Shown: positions 53,975-62,852 of the stretch, piece after piece
How positions within the stretch are numbered: the stretch's first letter is position 1
Layout of the letters: each line of letters opens with the position of its first letter
Source: Prochlorococcus marinus XMU1405
GTDB lineage: Bacteria; Cyanobacteriota; Cyanobacteriia; PCC-6307; Cyanobiaceae
Assembly (NCBI RefSeq): GCF_017696275.1
Contig: NZ_JAAORF010000001.1
Span: 62,001-126,000 of the forward strand
Direction: 5' to 3'
Length of the DNA stretch: 64,000 nt
The notes under the pieces: generated by a model
Database searches by the model: none
Told to the model about the DNA's origin: nothing
The model's input: only the letters and a program-made list of their open reading frames with translations
Program-made: the position numbers and the translations under genes

Positions 53975-55429
53975 TTAACTTACTGCAAGATTTTTTGCTA
54001 ATTCGGCTTTCTTCTCTAAAATTGCCGCAGCAGCTAAATGACCACTCATTGTAGCTCCTTCCATAGAGTCTATATAATCTTGTTTTGTATAACTACCAGC
54101 CATGAAGAAATTAGATATGGATGTTTTTTGATCAGGTCTGAAAGGTTCCATACCGGGAGCTTCTCTGTAGAGTGATTGTGGAATTTGTACCACATTACTC
54201 CAAAGCAATTTAAGGTTTTTTGAGGATGGGAATAGACGGCGAACCTCTTTATCTATTTCTTTTGTAATTCTTTCTGTGGATCTTCCCATCCATCTATCGC
54301 CAGGAGTTAAAACACATTGGAGAAGCGATCCCATATCTTTTTTTCTATAGTCTGCTGGACTTGCTAGTGCTAAATCAGCAAAACAACTGAAAGAGGCATC
54401 AGCAGAATAAAGAAGGTTATCTAGTCCAATTGGTTTGTTTCCAGTATTATCTTTTTGTAATTCAGTAACCCAACCGTCATATCTTAATTGGATTGTGGCA
54501 ACAGCTACAGCTCTAAGTTTTTTTAAACCTTCAAATTCTTTAAATTGATACCATTCTTTTGGAATTATTTTTTTTATTCCAGGAACATCACAGGCAGCTA
54601 GAAATTTATCTGCAAACACTGCCTTAATTCCTTCAGGAGAAGATATTTTTAATTGATTTACTGAATAAGATGAAGATTCCTTTTCATAAATGATTTCCTC
54701 AACTTTGTGGTTAAGATGTATTTTTGCTCCTTTGTTTGTGATGTAGTCGATAATAGGTTGAGTTAACCACTTATGTGGAGAACCTTTTAAAAGATTAAGT
54801 TTTGAGGCTTCTGTTTTTGAAGCAAACATCATAAATATAGTTAGCATGCATCTTGCTGAAATATCTTTGCAATTAATAAAACCTAAAGCATATGCGATAG
54901 GATCCCACATTCTTTCTAAACTTTTTTCACTTCCACCATGGTTTAAAAACCATTCTTTAAAACTAATTTTATCTAGATCTCTAATTATTTTCATTGCGCC
55001 TTCATAGTCTATCAATCCTCTAACTATTGGGCTTGTTCCTAAAGCTAAGGCATTTCTGAACTTATCTAACCAAGTAAGTTGTTCGGTGGTAAAAAAAGCT
55101 TTTAGTCCATTAAATGGAGCACCTAATGGGAATCTGAAGTCTAAAGATTTTAAATTGCCACCATTATTGATAAATAGATGAGTATGATCTTTTGGGAGTA
55201 AATTGTCTAAAGCTCCCACTTTTTTCATTAATTTAAAGAGATTTGCATAATTGTAAAAAAATACATGTAAACCCATTTCTATGTGGTTTCCATCCTTATC
55301 TTCCCAACTTCCGACTTTACCTCCCCAAAATGACCTGCTCTCGTAAATTTCTACTTCATGACCTTCATCAACTAAATTGACTGCTGCTGTAAGACCAGCT
55401 AATCCAGAACCAACTATTGCAATTTTCAC
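53975..55429 (-). CDS. crtQ: Zeta-carotene desaturase
   Basis: The 484-residue flavoprotein converts zeta-carotene to lycopene in carotenoid synthesis. The dinucleotide-binding start is [17 protein letters not shown], and the C-terminal carotenoid desaturase segment ends [21 protein letters not shown]. The form resembles plant-type ZDS rather than bacterial CrtI. The start is GTG at 55429. The SRPBCC gene follows within three bases, and the A-type carrier gene diverges upstream. Confidence 0.94.
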   Translation of the reverse strand: MKIAIVGSGLAGLTAAVNLVDEGHEVEIYESRSFWGGKVGSWEDKDGNHIEMGLHVFFYNYANLFKLMKKVGALDNLLPKDHTHLFINNGGNLKSLDFRFPLGAPFNGLKAFFTTEQLTWLDKFRNALALGTSPIVRGLIDYEGAMKIIRDLDKISFKEWFLNHGGSEKSLERMWDPIAYALGFINCKDISARCMLTIFMMFASKTEASKLNLLKGSPHKWLTQPIIDYITNKGAKIHLNHKVEEIIYEKESSSYSVNQLKISSPEGIKAVFADKFLAACDVPGIKKIIPKEWYQFKEFEGLKKLRAVAVATIQLRYDGWVTELQKDNTGNKPIGLDNLLYSADASFSCFADLALASPADYRKKDMGSLLQCVLTPGDRWMGRSTERITKEIDKEVRRLFPSSKNLKLLWSNVVQIPQSLYREAPGMEPFRPDQKTSISNFFMAGSYTKQDYIDSMEGATMSGHLAAAAILEKKAELAKNLAVS

Positions 55430-55511
55430 TTTTTCTTAAAATTATAACAAATCAAGTTTGGATAATGTTTGTTCTATGCATCCTATCGATAAAGTTTTTA
55501 TATTATAAATA

Positions 55512-55922
55512 GTGGAAATCCCTTTGTTTATGGAAAATGTAGAAGCTAAACAGGAAATTAAAAATTCTGATGATGGCAAAGGTATCTTAATTACGAATGA
55601 TGCTATAGAACAAATTTCAAATTTATTGAATGGTCAAAGTGATAAAAAAGCATTAAGGGTAGGAGTAAGATCAGGCGGTTGTAGTGGGATGAGTTATACG
55701 ATGGATTTTATAGGAACTAATGAAATAAATCCCGATGATAAAGTTTATTATTATTCATTAAAAGCTGATCAAAGCTTTCAAGTAGTTTGTGATCCTAAAA
55801 GTCTCTTATATATTTATGGAATGCAATTAGATTTTAGTAAGGAATTAATTGGCGGTGGCTTTAATTTTGTAAATCCAAATGCTTCTCAAACTTGCGGTTG
55901 TGGAAGCTCCTTTGCAGTTTAA
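55512..55922 (+). CDS. A-type Fe-S carrier (HesB/IscA/SufA family)
   Basis: The protein of 136 residues has the three cluster ligands Cys57 in SGGCSGMSY and Cys128, Cys130 in TCGCGSSF. It delivers or accepts Fe-S clusters, complementing the suf operon at 13554-18278. The N-terminal 25 residues are variable. The start used is GTG 55512; an ATG at 55530 is equally possible. It lies seven bases before the TPR gene. Confidence 0.94.
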   Translation: MEIPLFMENVEAKQEIKNSDDGKGILITNDAIEQISNLLNGQSDKKALRVGVRSGGCSGMSYTMDFIGTNEINPDDKVYYYSLKADQSFQVVCDPKSLLYIYGMQLDFSKELIGGGFNFVNPNASQTCGCGSSFAV

Positions 55923-55928
55923 TAGATA

Positions 55929-56357
55929 ATGAATAACGAAATTAATCCCATCGAAGAGGATTTTAATGCAGCTCTATCAAGATATAAAGCAGGGCAAGAT
56001 TTAATCCCAATTGTTCAAGATTTTCAAAAAATCATACAGCAAATTCCAAATCATTTTGCTGCCTGGACTTGTTTATCATGGCTTCAATTACTTTTGAAAA
56101 ATAATGAAGAAGCTTTGTCAGCTGCCAGACAAGCTGTTCGATTAAATCAGCAAGATCCACAAGCAAGAATGAATTTGTCTTTAGCTCTTTTGGCTACCAA
56201 TAATAAAGGTGTTAGGGATCATATTGAGTTAATAAAAAAAATGTCTATGATGATGCCAGATGTGAAAAGTGAGTTAAAAGAATCTGTTGAAGACGGATTA
56301 AGTAGATATCCAGATTGGCCTGAGTTAACCAAAGTAAAAAAATGGTTGGAATTTTAA
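55929..56357 (+). CDS. TPR-repeat protein
   Basis: The 142-residue protein contains tetratricopeptide-like helices from about residue 35, e.g. AAWTCLSWLQLLLKNNEEAL and SAARQAVRLNQQDPQAR. The consensus Trp, Leu, Ala and Pro positions are visible. The motifs mediate protein interactions; the partner is unknown. It is co-directional with the A-type carrier (7 bases) and the LpxB-like gene (1 base), forming a small operon. Confidence 0.88.
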   Translation: MNNEINPIEEDFNAALSRYKAGQDLIPIVQDFQKIIQQIPNHFAAWTCLSWLQLLLKNNEEALSAARQAVRLNQQDPQARMNLSLALLATNNKGVRDHIELIKKMSMMMPDVKSELKESVEDGLSRYPDWPELTKVKKWLEF

Positions 56358-56358
56358 A

Positions 56359-57561
56359 TTGTTTAAAATTTTAATATTAAGTAATGGGCATGGTGAAGAT
56401 TTATCTGGCAGTCTAATAGCAAAGCAATTCGTAAAAAGTGGTTATTCTGTTCATGCTTTGCCAATTGTTGGTATCGGAAACCATTACGAAAAAGAAAAAA
56501 TTAAGATTATCGGTAAAACTAAAGAATTTAGTACTGGAGGAATTGGCTATAATTCCTTTAAGGGGAGAATCACTGAGATATTAGGAGGAGAAATATTTTA
56601 TCTTCTAAAAAGATTATATTTAACTTTTAAATTAAGAAAAAAATATGATTATTTTTTTGTAGTTGGAGATATTGTGCCAGTTTTTTTTGCATGGATTTGC
56701 AAGAAAGATTTTTTTACATATCTAGTTGCTTATTCCAGTCATTATGAAGGGAAGTTAAAATTACCATGGCCTTCTAAATTTTTCTTGCTCTCACAAAAAG
56801 CAAAAAAAATATATACAAGAGATTCCCTTACAGCTATTGATTTAACTTTGCAATTAAAAAAGAAAGTGTCTTTTTTAGGCAATCCATTTATGGATAAGTT
56901 TCTTCCTATAAAAAAAGAATTAAATAAAGCTGAATTTAGTATTGGATTATTTCCAGGAAGTAGATTCCCTGAGATTTTAGATAATTTTGTTTTGATTTTA
57001 GAGGTATTAGAGGCATTGTCAGATTTAAGATATTTTCAAAAAATTAAGTTTAATTTTGCAATAGTTAATGCTCTATCTCCTTTAAAAATAAAGGAGATAT
57101 TTAAAAAAAGAGGATGGTTAAAACTAGAAAAAATTAAAGATAATAATCTTTTGAAATTCCAATATAAATTTTTAGAAGTGAATATACATTGGAATAATTT
57201 TGATAAAATATTATTGAAAAGTAGTTTCTGTATCAGCATGGCAGGAACAGCAGCAGAGCAAGCGATTGGATTAGGAAAACCAGTTATTCAGATTGAAGGT
57301 AAAGGTCCACAATTTACAAAAAATTTTGCAGAAGCCCAAAGACGTTTGCTAGGAAAATATGTTTTTTGTGCCACTCAATATAAAGATAAGAATGATCAAA
57401 TAAATCAGACTATTAAATTGATCATAAAAATAATATACCTCATGCAGCTAAATAAGAAGTTTATGATCTCATGTATTGAAAATGCCAAAAAAAGACTGGG
57501 TGAAAACAAAGCTTGTCTTAAAATGGTTGATGATATGGATATTGTTATAAAAAATGACTAA
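56359..57561 (+). CDS. Lipid-A-disaccharide synthase-related glycosyltransferase
   Basis: The 400-residue protein begins ILILSNGHGEDLSGSLIA, a typical opening of the TIGR03492-type lipid-A-disaccharide synthase-related family. The second half contains MAGTAAEQAIGLGKPVIQIEG, a GT-B nucleotide-sugar-binding-type loop. The protein lacks an obvious membrane segment. It is distinct from the LpxB-like gene at 3379. The start is a TTG at 56359, one base after the TPR gene stop. Its substrate is unknown. Confidence 0.9.
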   Translation: MFKILILSNGHGEDLSGSLIAKQFVKSGYSVHALPIVGIGNHYEKEKIKIIGKTKEFSTGGIGYNSFKGRITEILGGEIFYLLKRLYLTFKLRKKYDYFFVVGDIVPVFFAWICKKDFFTYLVAYSSHYEGKLKLPWPSKFFLLSQKAKKIYTRDSLTAIDLTLQLKKKVSFLGNPFMDKFLPIKKELNKAEFSIGLFPGSRFPEILDNFVLILEVLEALSDLRYFQKIKFNFAIVNALSPLKIKEIFKKRGWLKLEKIKDNNLLKFQYKFLEVNIHWNNFDKILLKSSFCISMAGTAAEQAIGLGKPVIQIEGKGPQFTKNFAEAQRRLLGKYVFCATQYKDKNDQINQTIKLIIKIIYLMQLNKKFMISCIENAKKRLGENKACLKMVDDMDIVIKND

Positions 57562-57823
57562 GGATAATAATCAAAATAAGTTAAAACAAATTATCGATAA
57601 TTTGTTATTAATAAATTTATTTACAGTCATTTTTTTTGCAATATTTTTTATTTTTGCAATCATCATGCAATTAAATGGCATATTTATTTTTATTAATATT
57701 ATTCAGATAGTTTGGAATCCTCTTATAGTTCCGTTGATAACAATTCTTATAATTGGCGCCTTAGTAAATGGGATTAATTCTTGGTGGAGGCGTAAATTGC
57801 TTTCTCAAGAAGAGGATATTTAA
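57554..57823 (+). CDS. Small membrane protein
   Basis: The 89-residue protein has two hydrophobic helices (about residues 18-40 and 45-68), then a short Trp/Arg segment INSWWRRKLL. It overlaps the LpxB-like gene by eight bases and its last 50 bases overlap the convergent epimerase gene. It has an ATG start. I do not recognise a family. Confidence 0.75.
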   Translation: MTKDNNQNKLKQIIDNLLLINLFTVIFFAIFFIFAIIMQLNGIFIFINIIQIVWNPLIVPLITILIIGALVNGINSWWRRKLLSQEEDI

Positions 57824-58700
57824 AATCATAATTTTTGAGTTTGCTGCTTATTACTTTTTGTCCTTCTAATACAACTTTTGCTCCGTCTCCTAATAATATT
57901 TTTAAAACCGCTCCAGGCACTGGAAGTAAATTAGGTCTATTCAGACATTTGCCTAAAGTCTGAGAAAAGTCTCTCATTAATACTGGATTTGGTGCAACAG
58001 CATTAAATACTCCTGAATACTTTTTATCAACTAATGCTCGAGTAATTAATGCACATAAATCACTTCTATGAATCCAACTCATCCATTGCTTACCATCTCC
58101 AATTGGTCCACCTAATCCTACTTTGAATATAGGGAGCATTTTTCCTAATGCTCCTCCATCTGCTTCTAGAACAATTCCAATTCTAAAAATAACTAACCTT
58201 GAAAAAAATGGTTTTTCAGCAGCGACTAATTCCCATTTTTTGCAAAGATTAGCTAAAAAGTCTTTTCCTCCAATACTATTTTCATTGAATTCACCAGAAA
58301 TACTTGTACCGTAATAACCTATTGCTGATCCATTTATGATTACTTTTGGATTGATTTTAAAATTTTTAAGAGTCTTCATCATAAATTTAGTGGTGTTAAT
58401 ACGACTATTTTCAATCTCCTGTTTTTGTTCAGAAGTCCATTTTTTTTCTGCTATTGGTTCTCCCATCAAATTAATAATTCCATCTGTCTCTCTTAAAATA
58501 TTTAGAAGATTTTCGTTATTCCAGTTTTTTTCTTTTGATAAATCTATTTGAAAAAATTTAAACTTATTGAAATCTAAATCAATCTTTAATTTACTTATGG
58601 GTTTTCTACTTACAATGTATATTTCGTGATTTTCATTGAGTAGTGTTGGTGCTAATTCTTTACCAACAAATCCTGTACAGCCGAGTAGTAAAAGACGCAT
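57774..58700 (-). CDS. NAD-dependent epimerase-like protein, TIGR01777 (YfcH/SulA-type)
   Basis: The 308-residue protein starts LLLLGCTGFVGKELAP, an NAD(P)-binding Rossmann fold. It has the SAIGYYGTS catalytic-region segment and ends with the DUF1731-like YPLLEKAI. TIGR01777 members include the SulA-like/YfcH proteins and plant TSS-like proteins. The reaction is not established. It overlaps the 57554 gene tail-to-tail by 50 bases and is 135 bases from the divergent ndhO. Confidence 0.92.
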   Translation of the reverse strand: MRLLLLGCTGFVGKELAPTLLNENHEIYIVSRKPISKLKIDLDFNKFKFFQIDLSKEKNWNNENLLNILRETDGIINLMGEPIAEKKWTSEQKQEIENSRINTTKFMMKTLKNFKINPKVIINGSAIGYYGTSISGEFNENSIGGKDFLANLCKKWELVAAEKPFFSRLVIFRIGIVLEADGGALGKMLPIFKVGLGGPIGDGKQWMSWIHRSDLCALITRALVDKKYSGVFNAVAPNPVLMRDFSQTLGKCLNRPNLLPVPGAVLKILLGDGAKVVLEGQKVISSKLKNYDFKYPLLEKAIYASTKN

Positions 58701-58800
58701 ATTATATAGATGTTTATCATTTAAGGCTATTAAATTTTTTAAACGTTTGTAATTATTATTCCCGTATAAATTTTTTTAAATATTTTCAAACAAGTTTTTG

Positions 58801-58806
58801 TATAAT
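58801..58806 (+). promoter_or_regulatory. Likely -10 element of the ndhO promoter
   Basis: A perfect TATAAT lies 29 bases before the ndhO ATG. The expected -35 region is AT-rich without a clear TTGACA. By-eye call. Confidence 0.4.
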
Positions 58807-58835
58807 AAATTTCAAATAACTTTGTTGAATTTATT

Positions 58836-59072
58836 ATGACAGATTCTATTCAAAAGAAACCTTTAAAGAAAGGAAGCTTAGTTTTTGTCGATAGAGATCA
58901 TTATATAAAAAGTATTGAAGCGCTTGCTAGTGATAAGGATCTACCTAATTATGTTTTTGAAGGTCCTGGAGAGATTCTTTCAGTCAAAGACGAATATGCT
59001 CAAGTTCGATGGCGCAGACCTGTTCCAGATGTTTGGTTGAAATTAGATCAACTTGAAGAATATACTCAATAA
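58836..59072 (+). CDS. ndhO: NAD(P)H-quinone oxidoreductase subunit O
   Basis: The 78-residue peripheral NDH-1 subunit has the family stretch KGSLVFVDRDHYIKSIEALA and VRWRRPVPDVWLKLDQLEE. Cyanobacterial NdhO sits near ferredoxin-binding subunits and tunes NDH-1. It is the only NDH-1 structural gene in the window. The CRR7-domain gene lies about 8 kb away. It converges with the J-domain gene, nine bases apart. Confidence 0.96.
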   Translation: MTDSIQKKPLKKGSLVFVDRDHYIKSIEALASDKDLPNYVFEGPGEILSVKDEYAQVRWRRPVPDVWLKLDQLEEYTQ

Positions 59073-59081
59073 AATTTATAT

Positions 59082-59759
59082 TTAAAAGTTTTTATTTTTT
59101 TTCTCTGTAGACATCCTTGATTGGATTCTTTTTGCTTCTTTGATCATTTCTTTACCATCAAATAAGTAATTATCAACGTAACCTTGTGTGTATCTATCAA
59201 ATTCTGATAGTGCATCTTTAACTTGTGAAAAACAATGATAAAGATCGAGGCCTAAAGCTGAAGTAGACTTTGGAATTAATTTTTTGTTATAAATTTTTTC
59301 AACTTTTTCTATTTTCTTTTGTGAAAGGGTTATATAAATGCAAAAATTTTTCATTAGTTGGTCATCATATGGATCTGCAGATAGTTCTTTTATTTCGTTG
59401 TTCAAAGGTTTAATTATTTGACTAATTAATTTATTGATCGGAGTGTAAATTTCTTTAATCCATGTTTCAACTTCTTTGTCTTTAATTGAAGAATTATATT
59501 TTTTTTGATTAAATTTTTCTTCCCAATTTTCATTTAATGAATCAAATGATGAACTGGAAGATAAAAAACTGCTATCATATTGTTTTTTTTTAATAGGGTC
59601 ATTTAGAATTTCCCAGGCATTTTGTATTGCAAGAAAACGTTCTTTCTTGCCTCCTGCATCAGGATGATGTTGCTTAACTAAAGAGCGATATGAAGATTTA
59701 ATTTCACTTCTGCTTGCATTTTTTTTGACACCTAATTCTTGATATAAATTTTTCTCCAT
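59082..59759 (-). CDS. J-domain (DnaJ-like) protein
   Basis: The 225-residue protein has an N-terminal J-domain with the HPD motif at residues 32-34 (HHPDAGG) and YQELGVKKNASRSEIKSS. There is no Gly/Phe-rich region and no zinc fingers, so it is a class III DnaJ. The C-terminal 150 residues are helical and charged and may recruit a specific client to DnaK. It lies 16 bases downstream of cysK on the minus strand. Confidence 0.9.
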   Translation of the reverse strand: MEKNLYQELGVKKNASRSEIKSSYRSLVKQHHPDAGGKKERFLAIQNAWEILNDPIKKKQYDSSFLSSSSSFDSLNENWEEKFNQKKYNSSIKDKEVETWIKEIYTPINKLISQIIKPLNNEIKELSADPYDDQLMKNFCIYITLSQKKIEKVEKIYNKKLIPKSTSALGLDLYHCFSQVKDALSEFDRYTQGYVDNYLFDGKEMIKEAKRIQSRMSTEKKNKNF

Positions 59760-59775
59760 TTTTATAAATTATGCA

Positions 59776-60744
59776 TTAAAGATAACCATCTTTTCTGGCT
59801 TGAATTGAGGTATTCGATTCAAACATTGCTGTAGATAAATATCTTTCTCCAAAACTTGGAAGAATAACTATTAATCTTTTATTCATTAGTTCTTTTCTAT
59901 TACCAATTTTTATAGTTGCTGCTAAAGCTGCACCGCTGCTGATGCCAGACAAAAGACCTTCCAATCGAGCTAATAAACGCCCATAATAAAATGCTTCATC
60001 GTCATCTATTTTTATAATTTCATCAATTAATTTAGTATCAAGTACTTTCGGTACGAAACCTGCTCCTATCCCTTGAATCGAATGAGATCCTGGTTTATCT
60101 CCGGAAATTACAGCACTTTTTTTTGGCTCTACAGCATAAATTTTGCAATTTGGATTAACTTTTTTCAAAAAACGTGCACAACCAGTTATTGTTCCTCCAG
60201 TACCTACTCCTGTAACTAGGCCATCTAAATTGTTATTAGATTGGGACCATATTTCTTGAGCTGTTGTTCTTTCATGAATATCTGGATTAGCAAAGTTTTC
60301 AAACTGATTAAATTGATAGCTACATGAAATGGTTGAAGACAACTCATTAGCTAAATCTAAAGCTCCTTTCATTCCGTCTTTTCCTGGCGTAAGCTGTAAT
60401 TCAGCTCCATATGCTCTTAACATTGCCCTTCTCTCAATACTCATCGTATCTGGCATAGTTAATATCAATTTATAGCCTTTTGCTGCAGCAACCATTGCTA
60501 ATGCGATGCCAGTATTCCCACTTGTTGCTTCAATTAATGTTGTTTTATCAGGTGTTATCAATCCTTTTTCTTCAGCTTTACTTAACATTGAATAAGCTAT
60601 GCGATCTTTAACGGACGCTGATGGATTAAAACTTTCTAGTTTGGCTATTATTTCTGGATAACAATCAAAATGTTTTCTGATCCGATTTAATTTAACTAAT
60701 GGGGTATTTCCAACTAGAGAAGTTATATCATTTGCTATTTCCAT
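59776..60744 (-). CDS. cysK: Cysteine synthase A
   Basis: The 322-residue PLP enzyme makes cysteine from O-acetylserine and sulfide. PLP lysine is Lys46 in SASVKDR. The substrate loop is TSGNTGIALA, the phosphate loop GTGGTITG, and the SGISSGAALAA segment is present. It is downstream of cysH in the sulfate-assimilation pathway, though far away on the map. The PSFGERYL ending is canonical. Confidence 0.97.
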   Translation of the reverse strand: MEIANDITSLVGNTPLVKLNRIRKHFDCYPEIIAKLESFNPSASVKDRIAYSMLSKAEEKGLITPDKTTLIEATSGNTGIALAMVAAAKGYKLILTMPDTMSIERRAMLRAYGAELQLTPGKDGMKGALDLANELSSTISCSYQFNQFENFANPDIHERTTAQEIWSQSNNNLDGLVTGVGTGGTITGCARFLKKVNPNCKIYAVEPKKSAVISGDKPGSHSIQGIGAGFVPKVLDTKLIDEIIKIDDDEAFYYGRLLARLEGLLSGISSGAALAATIKIGNRKELMNKRLIVILPSFGERYLSTAMFESNTSIQARKDGYL

Positions 60745-60896
60745 GAAATGATTTTTTTAAAATGCAAAATAAAATCTCCTATATTCATGATAATTGTATT
60801 TAAAGGTCTTTATATAATTTTCTCAAAAGAATTTAATTAAAATTACTACCTGCGTAAAAATATTTATTATTATAAGAGTTAGTTTTTATAATAATT

Positions 60897-61169
60897 ATGT
60901 ATTCGTTGGAATTAAGTCTGAGGTATTCACCTTTTCCACTTTCAATTCAGAAGAAAGAATTGGATGATGTTAAACGAATTTATGATGAAATAAAAAGTTC
61001 TATGAATGAATCTTTAGAATCTTCAAAATTGATCGAATTAAGGTGTGACAAAGTGCAAGATAAATTAATTGCTGTAAGAGTTAAAGAAATCATTTCTGTT
61101 CAGATATATGAAAAATCTTCAGTAGCAGGGGGAGCTAAAAGACCAGGATTTTCTCTTAACATTGATTGA
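60897..61169 (+). CDS. Conserved-looking small soluble protein, unknown function
   Basis: I do not recognise this 90-residue protein. It has a mixed helical/beta pattern, with YSLELSLRYSPFPLSIQKKE at the start and conserved-looking ending VAGGAKRPGFSL. It has no membrane segment. It is followed after eight bases by the ECF-type ATPase gene, so both are probably co-transcribed. Codon use is ordinary. Confidence 0.78.
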   Translation: MYSLELSLRYSPFPLSIQKKELDDVKRIYDEIKSSMNESLESSKLIELRCDKVQDKLIAVRVKEIISVQIYEKSSVAGGAKRPGFSLNID

Positions 61170-61177
61170 TAGAATTA

Positions 61178-61852
61178 ATGCGAGATTCACTTGAAAATGA
61201 AATACCTCATATTAAATTCAAAGATGTTTCTTTTTCATATCCTGAAAAAAAAGAAAATTTAATTTTTAAATGTAACTTCTCAATAAAAAAACCTGGATTC
61301 TGGATGGTCGTAGGTAAAAACGGAAGTGGGAAAAGTACTCTTTTAAAATTAATTAATGGAATAATTAAACCCAATAATGGTTCAATTGACTCTAATGCAA
61401 ATATTGGTATGGTGTTTCAGAATCCTGATCATCAGATATTGATGCCTAATTGCAGGAGTGAACTTCTGATAAATATAAATCAAAATATAAGTCACAATGA
61501 AATTAATAAAAAAATCGAATATGTACTTGATCAGGTGGGAATGATTGGTTTTGAAAAAAGGCCAGTCCATACTTTGAGTGGTGGACAAAAACAACGCTTA
61601 ACTATCGCATGCGCTCTGATAAGTGATAAAAATTTTATTCTTTTAGATGAGCCTACTGCGTTACTTGATCAAACTAGCCAATTAAAAGTTTTACAAACTA
61701 TTAAAAATCTTACAAGTGATCATAAAAAACCTTTATCAGCTTTGTGGATTACTCATCGATATGAAGAATTAACTTATGCTGATGCAGTAGCAGAGTTGAA
61801 AAATGGTTTTTTATCTAGCTGGCAAGAACCATCAAAATTTCAATATAATTAA
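61178..61852 (+). CDS. ECF/CbiO-type ABC ATPase
   Basis: The 224-residue ATPase from ATG 61178 has Walker A GKNGSGKST (residues 46-54 or so), Q-loop VFQNPDHQ typical of CbiO/EcfA, signature LSGGQKQRLTIA and Walker B FILLDEPTALLD. It has no membrane segment. Plant plastid relatives (ABCI-type) form an ECF-like transporter. No permease or T component lies next to it, so the partner must be elsewhere. The frame also allows a TTG at 61166, overlapping the upstream stop. Confidence 0.9.
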   Translation: MRDSLENEIPHIKFKDVSFSYPEKKENLIFKCNFSIKKPGFWMVVGKNGSGKSTLLKLINGIIKPNNGSIDSNANIGMVFQNPDHQILMPNCRSELLININQNISHNEINKKIEYVLDQVGMIGFEKRPVHTLSGGQKQRLTIACALISDKNFILLDEPTALLDQTSQLKVLQTIKNLTSDHKKPLSALWITHRYEELTYADAVAELKNGFLSSWQEPSKFQYN

Positions 61853-61861
61853 ATTTTGTAC

Positions 61862-61891
61862 TTGTCATAAGGTACTTCAAAGAGCTAAATT
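61862..61891 (+). promoter_or_regulatory. Possible promoter of tRNA-Asn
   Basis: TTGTCA at 61862-61867, an 18-base spacer and TAAATT at 61886-61891 resemble sigma70-type -35 and -10 boxes. They lie just upstream of the tRNA at 61902. By-eye call. Confidence 0.35.
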
Positions 61892-61901
61892 CATCTTATA
61901 T

Positions 61902-61973
<72 letters not shown>

Positions 61974-61996
61974 TCTTATAACTCGAAATAACCAAG

Positions 61997-62022
61997 CAAA
62001 GAGATCTTTAGGTCTCTTTTTT
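61997..62022 (+). terminator. Rho-independent terminator after tRNA-Asn
   Basis: AGAGATC, a TTTA loop and GGTCTCT form a 7-bp stem (one G-T pair) at 62000-62017, followed by a T-tract. It is placed 24 bases after the tRNA, as expected for its terminator. Confidence 0.75.
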
Positions 62023-62090
62023 ATTGCAATTAAAAGTAAATTAAGAAATTAAATGATTCATAGCGGCTTAAATTTACTTCTGGTTATCAA

Positions 62091-62134
62091 AAATGTTCGC
62101 TAAATGTTCGCTATTCAGGAAATAAATGTTCGCT
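62091..62134 (+). repeat. Three 11-bp direct repeats AAATGTTCGCT, phased
   Basis: Exact copies start at 62091, 62102 and 62124, i.e. spaced 11 and 22 bp. A 9/11 degenerate fourth copy starts at 62143. Same-face phasing and short exact copies resemble arm-type binding sites of tyrosine recombinases or an iteron set. They lie about 120 bases downstream of tRNA-Asn, in the gene-poor 293-base gap before 62267. No recombinase gene is visible. Confidence 0.8.
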
Positions 62135-62266
62135 ACGGTATAAAAAGATCGCTAAGTTATTCAGATTATTTGGTTGTATGCGATTCTCATAATTGAAATC
62201 ATATCTATCCTTAGGACTTGAACACTTATTATCTTATAATTATCTTCTTTAAGATAGTTAAGGTTG

Positions 62267-62638
62267 ATGCCTAAGAAAAAGAAAAATAAAAAAAAGAATA
62301 AATACTCCTCAGATTCCTTAACTATATTGGGGTCAATTTTCTTATTGGCTGGTGGAGGAATATTGATTTATGTTGTTGGTGTCTTGATACATTTTGGTAT
62401 AAGCTTCGCTTTATTTAAATTTGATGCAAATTCCTGCAATAAGGGAGAAGAATCAAAGTGCGATAAATTGTTAAATTACGACATGAGTTACGACATTTTA
62501 TATAACAATGCAGAATCAGTTACTAATCCTTACTTTAAGAAAATTTATGATGAGTACCAAACCAATGAGGAGAAAGCAAGTGAGTGCCTACTTGAGTTAA
62601 TCGGAGGACAAGATTTATCAGAAGATTGTATTAAATAA
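62267..62638 (+). CDS. Lysine-rich single-helix membrane protein, unknown
   Basis: From ATG 62267 this frame gives 123 residues. It starts with a long basic run (KKKKNKKKNKYS) and one or two membrane helices (about residues 19-53, ILGSIFLLAGGGILIYVVGV onward). A hydrophilic, acidic C-terminus with four Cys follows. I know no family. A TTG at 62264 would add one residue. It is the first gene of the putative island. Confidence 0.7.
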   Translation: MPKKKKNKKKNKYSSDSLTILGSIFLLAGGGILIYVVGVLIHFGISFALFKFDANSCNKGEESKCDKLLNYDMSYDILYNNAESVTNPYFKKIYDEYQTNEEKASECLLELIGGQDLSEDCIK

Positions 62639-62852
62639 ATGGGTAAATTTAATAGATAGTAATAACAAAAAAAGCTTATTTATATCATCAACAATTTCTG
62701 AACTTTATATAGCTAAAAAAGCAACAATGAAGAAATTAAAGAAATTTTTTCAAATGGAAAGGTTTGATGTTATTTAAAAATTATTTAATTAACCTTAGAA
62801 TTGTACAAAATTATTTTAAAATTTTTACTAATTCATAAGCTTTACTTTACTT

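Noticed and set aside
61974-62266. Integrase or tRNA 3' fragment in the gap after tRNA-Asn
   Set aside because: No frame with recombinase motifs on either strand and no second copy of the TTCGAATCCCGC tRNA segment were found.
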